A stretch of 47,418 bases of DNA from Deltaproteobacteria bacterium (lineage in GTDB: Bacteria > Myxococcota_A > Polyangia > DRWM01 > JAAZOP01). The DNA lies in assembly GCA_016218765.1 (NCBI GenBank), contig JACRCZ010000117.1, forward strand, positions 1 to 47,418. Reading direction: 5' to 3'. Each line of letters begins with the position of its first letter. The first letter of the stretch is position 1. Made by a program: the position numbers and the translations under genes. The notes below the pieces were generated by a model, which did not search any database, had not been told where the DNA came from, and saw only the letters and a list, made by a program, of their open reading frames with translations. Positions 33,391 through 41,401 of the stretch are shown piece by piece.

Positions 33391-34523
33391 GACGGCTCCA
33401 CCATCTCGACGAACGCCTGGAGGCGCGTGCGGAGCTGGCCGAAGCCCGAGCGGTCGTGGCCGACCTCCAGGATGGTCAGCGGGATGTTGCGGGCCTCGAG
33501 CCGCTTGCGCAACGGTTGCGACTCGTACAGGAACGGGTGGCAGTACTTGAGGTTGAACTGGATCACGGCATCGGCGTGGAACTCGTCGACCATGGCCAGG
33601 ATGCGGTCGAAGCGCGCCTGCGTCGGGAAGGTGGAGGCGCACAGGGTGCGACGATTGAGCATGCGCCACAGGGCATCCAGCGGGTCGCCGTCCGTTCCGG
33701 CGCGGTGCGCGAACCAGCGGCTGGTGGTGCACAGGTCGTCGGCGACCACGACGCCGCCGACCTCCTCGATCATCTCCAGCAGTGCGGGGTCATCGAGCGC
33801 GCTGCCGGTGACGAGGATGCGGGGCCCGAAGCCCTCGGGCGGCTCCGCGGCCCGCAGCTCGTCGAGCAGGCGGCGCAGCAGGTGGTTGGCGCGGTCCTTG
33901 GGCAGGATCGACGTCGCGAACGCCGTCACGAACGCCTCGACGCCCGACAGGCGCGGCGGATCCTCCCGGCGCATGCCGTACACCTCGGTCATGAGGGCCC
34001 GGGTCTCGTCGTACAGCTTGATCGCCTCGCGCAGGCCGTCCGCGGCGACGGGCTTGCCCGAGACGGCTTCGACGCGGTTGCGGAAGCGCCGCAGCTCCTC
34101 CAGGAAGTACTCGCGGTTGCCGTCTTCCAGCAGCTTCTGCGGGTTGTTGACGAGGTGGACGGGGGTGTTCGGCATGCACTGCGGCCAGACGTCGAGCAGG
34201 CGGCGGGTGACGTCGCAGGTGTTGGAGAGGGCGAGGAGGTCGAGGAACGCGAGGCGTCCGTCGAGGGCGTGGTCCAGCAGGTTGCGGACGAACTCGCAGG
34301 TGCACGGCTGCAGCCATGCGTCGGCCAGTCGCACCGGCTCCGGCGTGCCCGGGAGAGGGTAGGGCAGCATCCCCGCGGCCCACAGGATCTCCTCGGGCGC
34401 GAACAGGCAGCGCACGCCCGCGACCTTGCCGCCGGCCGCCTTCCAGGCGCGCGGCACCGCGGCGGGGTCGCGCAGCACGGCCCGGAACTCGTCGAGCACC
34501 GCGGGACGGGCCGGACCGGTCAT
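33387..34523 (-). CDS. 2-hydroxyacyl-CoA dehydratase/benzoyl-CoA reductase-type subunit (HgdB/BcrC-like)
   Basis: 378 residues of the HGD-D (PF06050) family, which carries a [4Fe-4S] cluster and receives an electron from the activase. Family landmarks are VRCLFAPEEILWAAGMLP at the start, QPCTCEFVRNLLD, LALSNTCDVTRRL, KYCHPFLYESQPLR and LEVGHDRSGFGQLRTR near the end. Cys in these segments are the candidate cluster ligands. Length fits the smaller of the two subunits (BcrC about 380 residues). It overlaps both neighbours by four bases. The substrate cannot be identified from the motifs. Confidence 0.9.
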   Translation of the reverse strand: MTGPARPAVLDEFRAVLRDPAAVPRAWKAAGGKVAGVRCLFAPEEILWAAGMLPYPLPGTPEPVRLADAWLQPCTCEFVRNLLDHALDGRLAFLDLLALSNTCDVTRRLLDVWPQCMPNTPVHLVNNPQKLLEDGNREYFLEELRRFRNRVEAVSGKPVAADGLREAIKLYDETRALMTEVYGMRREDPPRLSGVEAFVTAFATSILPKDRANHLLRRLLDELRAAEPPEGFGPRILVTGSALDDPALLEMIEEVGGVVVADDLCTTSRWFAHRAGTDGDPLDALWRMLNRRTLCASTFPTQARFDRILAMVDEFHADAVIQFNLKYCHPFLYESQPLRKRLEARNIPLTILEVGHDRSGFGQLRTRLQAFVEMVEPS

Positions 34524-35794
34524 GATGCCTTCTCCTTGCGCGCCAGCAGCACGTCGAGGAACGCGTCGATCGTGGCGTGGGTCGAGGCCGCGTCGTACTC
34601 GCGGGCGTCCACCCCGTCGAGGTCGAAGATGATCGTCGGCACGCCGGTCGCCCGCTGGATCGCGTCCTTGGTCAGCCGCTGCACGCTGGGCAGCATCGCG
34701 CACGTGCGCTTGACGGCGCCGAGCACCCCATCGATGCGGTACTCGCGGGTGGCCCGCACGAAGTAGTCGATGAGGCCGCGCCCGGGCGGGTTGAGAGGGT
34801 TCTCGAGCTGCGCGCGCGCGAGGCTCTCGAACGGGTACTGCGGGTCGATGAGCGCCGGGTCGAGCATGAACCCGGCCAGCAGCTCGACCAGGTTCTTGGC
34901 CACCACCGCACCGCGGTGCTCGGAGTAGTTCACCAGCTTGAAATCGCACAGCGGCGGCACGCCGATCCACAACAGGCGCAGCCGCTCGTTCTCCACCACG
35001 CCCTTCCCCCGCCGCACCCGGTCGCGCAGCTCGTCGCGCAGCCGCTCGAAGATCGCCAGCGTGCGCTTCTCCTTGCCCAGGACGAGCGGCGCGGTGGCGG
35101 CGATGACGCTGTCGTAGGCGCTCATCGGCGCCGGCACCGCCTGCTTGCAGATCTCGATCTCCGCCATCAGCGTGTTGAGCGCCTTGGTGAAGGCGATTTC
35201 CTCCCGCAGGCGCTCCAGGTCCATGCGGTACCCGTGACGTTCCAGGAACGCCACCATCCCGCGGTACTGGCCGGCCAGATAGCGCACCGCGTGGTCGGGC
35301 AGCTCGCCGTCCCACGAACGGATGGGCGTGTCGACGACGTGATGCGGGATGCCGTACTTGTCCACCACCGCGAGGAACGACTTCGCCTCGGAGGCGCAGG
35401 GGAAGTTGTTGGCCAGCGCCAGGTCCGGCACGGCGAACGCCATGTTGAAGAAGTCGTCGCGTTCGTCCGCGCAGGCCACGCCAATCGTGCAGCGGTGGAC
35501 CGCGCACACGTCGCGCGGGGTGCCGAGGTCCTCGGCGATGCCGCAGTACTTCCCGGAGAGTCCGAAGATCGAGGCGTAGGCGCCCAGGACGTTGCCGTAG
35601 ACGACCGGGACGTCCATGGCCTGGAAGATCTCCTTGGGCAAGAGGACCGAGGAGAAGACGACGGGCTTGCCCTGCGCCTTCGCGAGCTGCACCTCGGCGA
35701 ACCCGTCCACGATCCCGAGCTGCATCTCCTCGACGACCTTGAGGTCGGGAAGCGGAAGCGGAGGGTGGTCCGCCTCTTCGAGCTGTTCTTCCAT
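34520..35794 (-). CDS. 2-hydroxyacyl-CoA dehydratase/benzoyl-CoA reductase-type subunit (HgdA/BcrB-like)
   Basis: 424 residues, also HGD-D family, and the first gene of the coupled operon. It opens EEADHPPLPLPDLKVVEEMQ and has the conserved KPVVFSSVLLPKEIF and MDVPVVYGN segments. Candidate cluster ligands are in KYCGIAEDL, HRCTIGVACADERDD and NNFPCASEAK, with LLWIGVPPLCDFKLVNY and AVKRTCAMLP later on. Length fits the larger subunit (BcrB about 430). ATG 35794 is preferred because it begins the conserved acidic region; an in-frame start a dozen codons upstream is possible. The gene stops in an ATGA overlap with the smaller subunit. A 40-base gap separates it from the upstream lipoprotein gene. 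Confidence 0.9.
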   Translation of the reverse strand: MEEQLEEADHPPLPLPDLKVVEEMQLGIVDGFAEVQLAKAQGKPVVFSSVLLPKEIFQAMDVPVVYGNVLGAYASIFGLSGKYCGIAEDLGTPRDVCAVHRCTIGVACADERDDFFNMAFAVPDLALANNFPCASEAKSFLAVVDKYGIPHHVVDTPIRSWDGELPDHAVRYLAGQYRGMVAFLERHGYRMDLERLREEIAFTKALNTLMAEIEICKQAVPAPMSAYDSVIAATAPLVLGKEKRTLAIFERLRDELRDRVRRGKGVVENERLRLLWIGVPPLCDFKLVNYSEHRGAVVAKNLVELLAGFMLDPALIDPQYPFESLARAQLENPLNPPGRGLIDYFVRATREYRIDGVLGAVKRTCAMLPSVQRLTKDAIQRATGVPTIIFDLDGVDAREYDAASTHATIDAFLDVLLARKEKAS

Positions 35795-35834
35795 TTTCGT
35801 CCGGCCCCCTTTCGGCCGTCGGGGGCGCATCCAA

Positions 35835-36380
35835 TCACGGGGGGCGGCGGTCTGCAACCTGCGGGGGTTCGGGCGAGGCGCACGGCTCGCACGGGCCGGC
35901 CGTCGCGGCGGGCTCCATGATCACCGGGAGGCGGGGCGCCGTCGGCAGCCAGGCGTCCAGGGTCCGGCGGCACGCCGCGGCGGCATCCTCGGGCGTTCCG
36001 GCCCGGAAGACCGCGTCGAACGACGACACCCCCGACGTGACGAAGAACTCGGCCGATACGCCGGCAGGGACGAGACGGCGGATGTCATCGATCTGCCCGG
36101 CGACGAACATGTCGATGCCCGACGTCGAGGTGCCGACCGGGAGGGCGCGCAGGTCGAGCCCGACGCGCGCTGCGACGCAGCCGGCCGGGGAGGCCTGCGC
36201 GGCGACCGACGCGTCGGTCGAGGGAGCATCGTCCGGTGCTTCCGGCGGCGGCCCGCCCGAGTCGGCGACCGTGGCCGCGTCCCCCGCGCTCGCGCGTGCC
36301 GCCGGCTCGACTTCCCGCGGCCGCTGCGTGCCGCAGCTCGCGAGGATCGCCAGGCACCAGGGGATGGATCTGCCGTGCAT
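35835..36380 (-). CDS. Putative lipoprotein, unknown function
   Basis: 181 residues. Short signal ending CLAILASC (Cys about 16), then an Ala/Asp/Pro/Ser-rich linker to about residue 65, then a small globular domain with five Cys (AGCVAARVG, ACRRTL, GPCEPCASP). Similar in layout to the other small lipoproteins near 12000. No family recognised. It ends 40 bases before the dehydratase operon on the same strand and could share its transcript. Confidence 0.75.
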   Translation of the reverse strand: MHGRSIPWCLAILASCGTQRPREVEPAARASAGDAATVADSGGPPPEAPDDAPSTDASVAAQASPAGCVAARVGLDLRALPVGTSTSGIDMFVAGQIDDIRRLVPAGVSAEFFVTSGVSSFDAVFRAGTPEDAAAACRRTLDAWLPTAPRLPVIMEPAATAGPCEPCASPEPPQVADRRPP

Positions 36381-36389
36381 GCCGCGACG

Positions 36390-36527
36390 CTAGCATTCCC
36401 GGGAGCCCGGCTCCAGCGTCGAGGCGGGGTGCGTGCCGGGCGGCGGCCGGGACAGGGCAACCGTGCGTGCCGCGTACTCGTTCGGGAAGGCACGTTCGAT
36501 CTCGGCGAGGGTCATGCGCTGCATCAT
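36390..36527 (-). pseudogene. 45-codon ORF, possible gene remnant
   Basis: ATG at 36527 encodes M-M-Q-R-M followed by TLAEIERAFPNEYAARTVAL, which is amphipathic and protein-like, then Pro-rich sequence and a stop at 36390. The start resembles the opening of small proteins that normally run to 70-90 residues, so this may be a truncated gene or a genuine short peptide. A 16-bp perfect palindrome, GCGGGCCATGGCCCGC, sits at 36530-36545 directly upstream. Low confidence. Confidence 0.3.
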
Positions 36528-36588
36528 GGGCGGGCCATGGCCCGCGACGTTCCACCGGGGAATTTTCCGACCCTACGTTCTTTCCGAG

Positions 36589-36660
36589 CGTCCCCAACGG
36601 GATTCGAACCCGTGTTACCGGCTTGAAGGGCCGGAGTCCTAACCACTAGACGATGGGGAC
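36589..36660 (-). tRNA. tRNA-Glu (anticodon TTC)
   Basis: Acceptor arms GTCCCCA/TGGGGAC with discriminator G, D-loop TAGTGGTTA, anticodon loop CCTTCAA giving TTC, and T-arm GGGTTCGAATCCC. CCA is not encoded. It follows tRNA-Lys on the same strand with a 46-base gap. Confidence 0.95.
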
Positions 36661-36706
36661 CAACGGCGGGCACGCGGGCCGTTCCCGCGGCCGACCGCTC
36701 GTGCTG

Positions 36707-36780
36707 TGGGCCGTGCGAGGATCGAACTCGCGACCGCCGGATTAAAAGTCCGATGCTCTACCTAGCTGAGCTAACGGCCC
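36707..36780 (-). tRNA. tRNA-Lys (anticodon TTT)
   Basis: Acceptor arms GGGCCGT/ACGGCCC with discriminator A, D-arm GCTC-AGCTAGGTA-GAGC, anticodon loop CTTTTAA giving TTT, T-arm GCGAG-TTCGATC-CTCGC. CCA is not encoded. Confidence 0.95.
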
Positions 36781-36835
36781 CGCTCCCTCCTCCGGCCCGG
36801 GTCGCGCACGTGCACCCGAACCCACGAGCGACGGC

Positions 36836-36864
36836 CAAGTACCAGAGCGAACGCGACGGGTCAA
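36836..36864 (-). promoter_or_regulatory. Promoter for the tRNA-Lys/tRNA-Glu unit
   Basis: On the minus strand TTGACC (36859-36864) and TACTTG (36836-36841) are 17 bases apart, about 56 bases upstream of tRNA-Lys. The -35 is strong and the -10 weak. Confidence 0.4.
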
Positions 36865-36898
36865 GCACGCTGCGGCCCCTCGAACGCTGCTCGTGTCC

Positions 36899-37795
36899 CT
36901 ACCTGCACCGCGCGTCGGTCTGGATCGCCGCCAGGAGCGCGTCGGCGTCCGCCTTGAGCGGAGACTCGGGATACTTGCGCACCATCGTCCGCAACAGGGT
37001 CCGCGCCTCGCTGCACCGCGCAAGTCCGAACAACGACGACGCCGTGTAGTAGTAGACCCGGTCCATGTCCGGAGAGTCCGGCCGGGCCTGCGCCACGTTT
37101 CCCAGGGTCGCGATCGCGTCGTCGTACCGCTCGTCCAGCGCGTACGCGACGCCGATCTCCACCTCGGTCGACGACGTGCGGGCATCGCCGGGATACCGCG
37201 CCGCGAAGAGCCGGAAGTACGCGCGCGCCGTGCCGTAGTTCGCCTGCTCCACCAGCTCCTTCGCCTTCGCCCAAAGCTCGTCCGCCGTCGCCGGCGCCTC
37301 GTCGGGGTCGATCTCCGGGTCGAGGCCCGCGTAGCGCTCCAGCCGATCGAGCCGCCGGGTCTGCGTCGCGGACGCCGCTTCCATCGAACGGAACGCTACG
37401 AGCGCCTCATCGACCTTCCCGCGCAGCCGCCGCACCTCGTCCGCAAGCTCCTGGAACTCGGCCCCGAAGTCCGCGCTGTTGCGCGCCAGGAGATCCGTCG
37501 TCTCCTGCAGCAACGTCCGGAGCTGCTCGACCTGCGCCTCGGCCTCCTGGCGCATCTCGGCGAAACGCACGCGCTCCTCTTCCAGGCTCGCCTGCTGCGC
37601 GTCGAGGTCGAGCCGGAGTTGATCCACGTCGGCGCGGAGCTGCTCGCCGGAGGCGGCCGAGGTGAACCAGAAGCAGCCGGGGAGGGGGAGGGCGGACAGG
37701 GCGAAGAGCAGCCAAGCCGAGCCCGGCAGGGAGCTTCGAGGGGTCGTCACCGATGCGACCGGGAGGATGACCCGGCCGGACGCTCGAGCGGTCAC
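36899..37795 (-). CDS. cpoB: CpoB/YbgF-like Tol-Pal accessory lipoprotein
   Basis: 298 residues. A lipoprotein-type signal ends SALPLPGC (Cys about 41), longer than usual from the GTG at 37795; GTG 37750 would give a compact signal. A long coiled coil (about 52-150, with LRADVDQLRLDLDAQQASLE) precedes a C-terminal TPR domain: ELWAKAKELVEQANYGTARAYF, VEIGVAYALDERYDDAIATL, and a third unit containing YYYTASSLFGLARCSEARTLL. Coiled coil plus TPR is the CpoB/YbgF layout, which links outer-membrane constriction to peptidoglycan synthesis. Its gene is seven bases after pal on the same strand. Unlike most CpoB it appears to be lipid-anchored. Confidence 0.85.
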   Translation of the reverse strand: MTARASGRVILPVASVTTPRSSLPGSAWLLFALSALPLPGCFWFTSAASGEQLRADVDQLRLDLDAQQASLEEERVRFAEMRQEAEAQVEQLRTLLQETTDLLARNSADFGAEFQELADEVRRLRGKVDEALVAFRSMEAASATQTRRLDRLERYAGLDPEIDPDEAPATADELWAKAKELVEQANYGTARAYFRLFAARYPGDARTSSTEVEIGVAYALDERYDDAIATLGNVAQARPDSPDMDRVYYYTASSLFGLARCSEARTLLRTMVRKYPESPLKADADALLAAIQTDARCR

Positions 37796-37802
37796 GGCGG
37801 AT

Positions 37803-38555
37803 CTAGTCGCGGAAGTCGACGCGGCGGTCGTTCTGCCAGCAGGCCTCGTCGTAGCAGTGCCGGGCCTCGACCTTGCCGCGCGAGTTCACGCCGCCGATCG
37901 AGCTGCGCTGCACGCCGAGGTTGATCAGGTACTGGCGAACGGCGTCGGCGCGATCCTGCCCGAGCGCCATGTTGTACTCCTCGCTGCCGCGCTCGTCGCA
38001 GTAACCGGTGAGCGAGAGCGTCCGGCCGTGCTCGGTCATGCACTGCCGGTTGGCGGCCAGCGCGTCGCGCTGGTCGCGCCGGACGGCGTACTTGTCGTAG
38101 TCGAAGTAGACCGACGAGAACTGGCACTCCGGCGGCGGCGGGATCGGACGGCAGTAGCCGTTGATGCACTCCTCGCCCGCGGGGCAGGGATGCGCGGCGT
38201 CGCACTGCGGCATCGGCACGCAGGCGCCGTTCTGGCACATCATGCCGGGGCCGCACTCGTCGTCCGAGAGGCACGGCGAGCAGCGGTTGTCGCGGCAGAC
38301 CTGGCCGGCCGGGCAGCGATGGTCGGGGTCGCAGTAGCCCGGGATGGCGCGGCAATTGCCGTCGCGGCATTCCTGCCCGACCAGGCAGTCCTGGTCGTTG
38401 CGGCACTTGACGCACAGGTTGTTCACGCACCACTCGTCCGGGTGGACCTCCTTGCAGTCCTCGTCCTCCTCGCATGCCGGATATTCCGGCCCGCAAGCGG
38501 CGAGCAGCAGGGATCCGCAACACAACGCCATCATCGTACGCAGAGTCGTCCGCAT
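37803..38555 (-). CDS. pal: Pal-type OmpA-like lipoprotein with Cys-rich module
   Basis: 250 residues. Lipoprotein signal with lipobox LLLAAC (Cys 21). Residues about 27-140 contain 20 Cys in five groups of four (patterns such as CRNDQDCLVGQECRDGNC), unlike standard Pal. The C-terminal OmpA-like domain begins at FSSVYFDYDKYAV and has the peptidoglycan-binding pattern LTGYCDERGSEEYNMALGQDR and NDRRVDF; the usual His in GHCDERG is Tyr here. Pal anchors the outer membrane to peptidoglycan as part of Tol-Pal. ATG 38555 is preceded by GAGGA. Followed directly by cpoB; tolA/B/Q/R are not in the window. Confidence 0.88.
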   Translation of the reverse strand: MRTTLRTMMALCCGSLLLAACGPEYPACEEDEDCKEVHPDEWCVNNLCVKCRNDQDCLVGQECRDGNCRAIPGYCDPDHRCPAGQVCRDNRCSPCLSDDECGPGMMCQNGACVPMPQCDAAHPCPAGEECINGYCRPIPPPPECQFSSVYFDYDKYAVRRDQRDALAANRQCMTEHGRTLSLTGYCDERGSEEYNMALGQDRADAVRQYLINLGVQRSSIGGVNSRGKVEARHCYDEACWQNDRRVDFRD

Positions 38556-38618
38556 GTCCTCTAGGCCTCCTCCAACCACTCTGTCGGGGCGCAAACCCAC
38601 CCCCTCGCGATTGGGCGA

Positions 38619-38649
38619 ACCCTAGCCCAGTCGACCGGGGGGTTGTCAA
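38619..38649 (-). promoter_or_regulatory. Promoter for pal-cpoB
   Basis: On the minus strand a perfect TTGACA (38644-38649) preceded by AAAATTG and a TAGGGT (38619-38624), 19 bases apart. AT-rich patch in otherwise GC-rich DNA. The spacer is two bases longer than ideal. Confidence 0.4.
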
Positions 38650-38717
38650 CAATTTTCGCAGGGGACGCAGGGCCCGCCTCTTGAACCGTGGGCCCCGACC
38701 CGTCTACGCTGCCCCCG

Positions 38718-40031
38718 ATGCAGTACTGCCCGCACTGCGAACGGCCGGTCGGGGAGCTGCGCGGCGACTGCCCCCATTGCGGACGTCCATTCGGGACTTC
38801 GGCCCCGAATTCCGCGGCCCCAGCGCCGGCGGGGGCGGTTCCCCACGCCGCCGAGGCAGCCCCACCCGGCCCCCGCCTCGCGGCGGCGGCCGGCACCGGG
38901 GATGAATCGGACGCCGGCGACGCGCCTCTCGATCTGGCCTTCGACCCGCGTGACCCCGGCGGCGACTCCCCCTCCATGGAGTCCGTACCCCCCGTGTCCG
39001 TCGCGGCGGCTCCCGGGCCGCGCCGTGCCCGTGCCGCCGCCGCGGAGCCCGCCGAGGGACCTCCCGCGGACGAGGTGGCGCGCGCGGCCGGGGTCGCACG
39101 GCCGGCGAGCTGGCTGGGCGCACCGCTGTACGCGTGGCAGGCGCTGCGGCGGCTGCCGGCGTTGCGGGCCGAGGTCGCGGCGCGCTCGGAGGAGGCACGG
39201 CAGTCGGAGAAGTTCCGGCGCGAGGCGTTCGCGGCCTGGGCGCGGGGGCACGGGCGGGAGATGGGTGCCGAGGCGGCGCTGAAGCCCTTCGTGGAGGCGG
39301 TGCTGCGGGCGAACAAGACGCTGCAGGGCTTCACCGAGGGGCACGCGGCGGACTTCGAGCGGTTCCGGAAGCTCGACGGCGCGATCGCCGACGAGACCAA
39401 GGCGGCCGAGGCGCAGAAGGAGTCGCTGACCGGGAGTCTCGGCACGGCCGAGGCGGATTGGCGGCAGCGTTCCGAAACCCTCTTCCGCGCGAAGGCGAAG
39501 CTGCGTCGCGGCGAGATCGAGGTCCGGAACCTGGAGCAGATCGCGGAGGGCAAGGTCGGGCCGGGCTCGCCGCATCACGGGCGGTTCGTCGAGCTGCAGG
39601 GGGCGCGCGCGACGGCGCAGGGCGAGCTGGCGCAGGCCGAGAGCGAGGAGCGGGGGGCGAAGGCCGAGGTGGCGCGGATCCGGGCGGAGCTGCTCGACAT
39701 CGATCGGCGCCTCGACGCGCGCCGCGAGGCGGCGCGCAACGATCCCGTCCGCCGGCGCGTCGAGGAAGGCCACGATGCCCACCGGCTGGCGCTGGAAGAG
39801 GCGCTGTCCGCGGCCGCCGCGCAGGCCATTGCCCGGCGCCTGGTCCCCGCCGATTCGCCCGACGCCCAGCGCCTCGGGGCGCTGCGCGAGGCCGAGGAGG
39901 CGGCGAAGCGGGCGCACGGCATCCACCAGGCGGCGCTCGAGTCCATCGACCGCACATCGATCGCGATCGGCCTTGCCATCCCGGCGGGACTGGTCGTCGT
40001 GCTGTTCGCGCTGCTCGTCGTCCTGCGCTGA
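38718..40031 (+). CDS. Zinc-ribbon coiled-coil membrane protein, unknown function
   Basis: 437 residues. The N-terminal double-CxxC ribbon is CPHCERPVGELRGDCPHCG (about 4-22). It is followed by a Pro/Ala-rich disordered linker (about 25-140), then a long coiled coil (about 165-400, rich in Glu, Arg, Ala, Lys) and one C-terminal membrane segment LAIPAGLVVVLFALLVVL. ATG 38718 begins the ribbon directly, favoured over an upstream GTG. A cytoplasmic tail-anchored coiled-coil scaffold is predicted; function unknown. Divergent from pal and convergent with the AI-2E family transporter, whose stop is three bases away. Confidence 0.8.
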   Translation: MQYCPHCERPVGELRGDCPHCGRPFGTSAPNSAAPAPAGAVPHAAEAAPPGPRLAAAAGTGDESDAGDAPLDLAFDPRDPGGDSPSMESVPPVSVAAAPGPRRARAAAAEPAEGPPADEVARAAGVARPASWLGAPLYAWQALRRLPALRAEVAARSEEARQSEKFRREAFAAWARGHGREMGAEAALKPFVEAVLRANKTLQGFTEGHAADFERFRKLDGAIADETKAAEAQKESLTGSLGTAEADWRQRSETLFRAKAKLRRGEIEVRNLEQIAEGKVGPGSPHHGRFVELQGARATAQGELAQAESEERGAKAEVARIRAELLDIDRRLDARREAARNDPVRRRVEEGHDAHRLALEEALSAAAAQAIARRLVPADSPDAQRLGALREAEEAAKRAHGIHQAALESIDRTSIAIGLAIPAGLVVVLFALLVVLR

Positions 40032-40033
40032 CG

Positions 40034-41398
40034 CTACGTCGAGGCGGGCGCGGCCGGCTCCTCCGGCGCGTCCGGGGGCGGTGTCGCGTCGGGTCCGTCG
40101 GGCGGCGGCGGGGGCGCGGCCTCGTCCTCGTAGAGACGGTTCTTCCAGAAGAGGAAGATGTTCTGGAGGATCGACGCGACCGGAACGCCCAGGAGCACGC
40201 CGAGCAATCCGGCGGCGCGCTCGCCGGCGATCAGCGCGAAGAAGACGATCACCGGGTGGATGCGCGCCGTCTTGCCGATGATCTTGGGGTTGAGGACGTT
40301 CGCCTCCAGCAGGTGGATGGCGGTGATCCAGCCGAGGACGAAGAGGCCGGTGCCCCAGGACTGCGTCAGGCCGATCAGGATGGCGGGCACGGAGGAGATG
40401 ATCGTGCCGAAGATGGGGACGATGGTGAAGACCGTGGCGATCGCGGTGAGGACCGGCCAGTAGCGCAGGTCGGCGATGGCGAAGCCGATGCCGGAGAGGG
40501 TGCCGTTGACGAGGCAGATCAGGAGCTGGCCGCGGACGACGCCGGCGAGGCCGCGGTCGAGGGCATGGAGGATGGTGCGGTAGTCGGAGCGCCACGCGCG
40601 AGGCGCGAGCGATTCGAAGAAGGCCAGGATGCGGTCCTGGTCGGCGAGGATGAACGCCGAGAGCATGAGGGTGATGAAGAAGGTGAAAGTGAAGCCGATG
40701 AGGAAGAGGACGACCTCCTGCCCGACGGAGAAGAGGACGGTGGCGTGCTCCTGCCCGCGCTGGAGCAGTCCGCGGACGGCGTCGGTGATCGTCTCCTCGA
40801 TCCCGCCCGACTCCGTCGGCGGCGCGCGGCTGGGCGCGCGGGCGTTGAGCACGACCGTGTCGTCCCCCGCGCGCCGCACGTCGAAGGCCAGGTCCTGCAG
40901 CTCGATGCGGTAGGAGCCGTCGCGCGCGGGGCGCAGGACGATGGCGGCGGAGCGCTCCTTCTCCTGCTCCTCCGGCCGCGGCTCGGCCCGGCTGATCACG
41001 TCGGGTCGTTGGCTGCGCAGGAGCGGCGAGAGGTTCTCCTCGTAGGCCTCGGCGATCGCCGGCAGCCACTCCTCGCGGACGTGGCGGAACGCGGCCGGCA
41101 CCTCCTTCATCATCACCCCCAGCTCGTCGGCGAGCCGGGGGAGGAAGGCGATGGAGAAGAACACCAGGCCGGCGAGGAGCCCGGCGTAGAGGACCAGGAC
41201 GGCGATCCAGCGGGGGAGGGGGCGTTTCTTGCCGCCGATGCGGGTGATCCAGTTGACGACCGGGCTGAAGACGTAGGCCAGGGCCAGGGCGAGGATGAAG
41301 GGGACGAGGATGGAGCGGAAGGCGTAGAGGAGGACGGCCAGGCCGAGGCCGGCGACCGCCAGGAAGAGGCCCCTGCGCCGTTGCGGCGACATGGCCAT
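40034..41398 (-). CDS. AI-2E family (PerM-like) membrane transporter
   Basis: 454 residues, inner membrane. About seven to eight hydrophobic segments, including LVPFILALALAYVFSP near 32-47 and a C-terminal cluster (GTLSGIGFAI, VLTAIATVFTIVPIFG, VPAILIGLTQSWGTGLFVLG). The family signature appears as NPKIIGKTARIHPVIVFFALIAG and GLLGVLLGVPVASIL. A hydrophilic, Arg/Glu-rich insert of about 90 residues lies between segments three and four. The C-terminus is a Pro/Asp/Ala tail. Members move small molecules or ions; calling this an autoinducer exporter would go beyond the evidence. The gene is four bases after the HIT gene stop. Confidence 0.9.
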   Translation of the reverse strand: MAMSPQRRRGLFLAVAGLGLAVLLYAFRSILVPFILALALAYVFSPVVNWITRIGGKKRPLPRWIAVLVLYAGLLAGLVFFSIAFLPRLADELGVMMKEVPAAFRHVREEWLPAIAEAYEENLSPLLRSQRPDVISRAEPRPEEQEKERSAAIVLRPARDGSYRIELQDLAFDVRRAGDDTVVLNARAPSRAPPTESGGIEETITDAVRGLLQRGQEHATVLFSVGQEVVLFLIGFTFTFFITLMLSAFILADQDRILAFFESLAPRAWRSDYRTILHALDRGLAGVVRGQLLICLVNGTLSGIGFAIADLRYWPVLTAIATVFTIVPIFGTIISSVPAILIGLTQSWGTGLFVLGWITAIHLLEANVLNPKIIGKTARIHPVIVFFALIAGERAAGLLGVLLGVPVASILQNIFLFWKNRLYEDEAAPPPPPDGPDATPPPDAPEEPAAPAST

Positions 41399-41401
41399 GG
41401 C

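Noticed and set aside
36530..36545. Palindrome as an established operator
   Set aside because: Short GC palindromes of this kind arise by chance in high-GC DNA; kept only as context for the small ORF.
40034..41398. Quorum-sensing (AI-2) export
   Set aside because: The family name is historical; no autoinducer synthase or receptor lies nearby and most members have other substrates.
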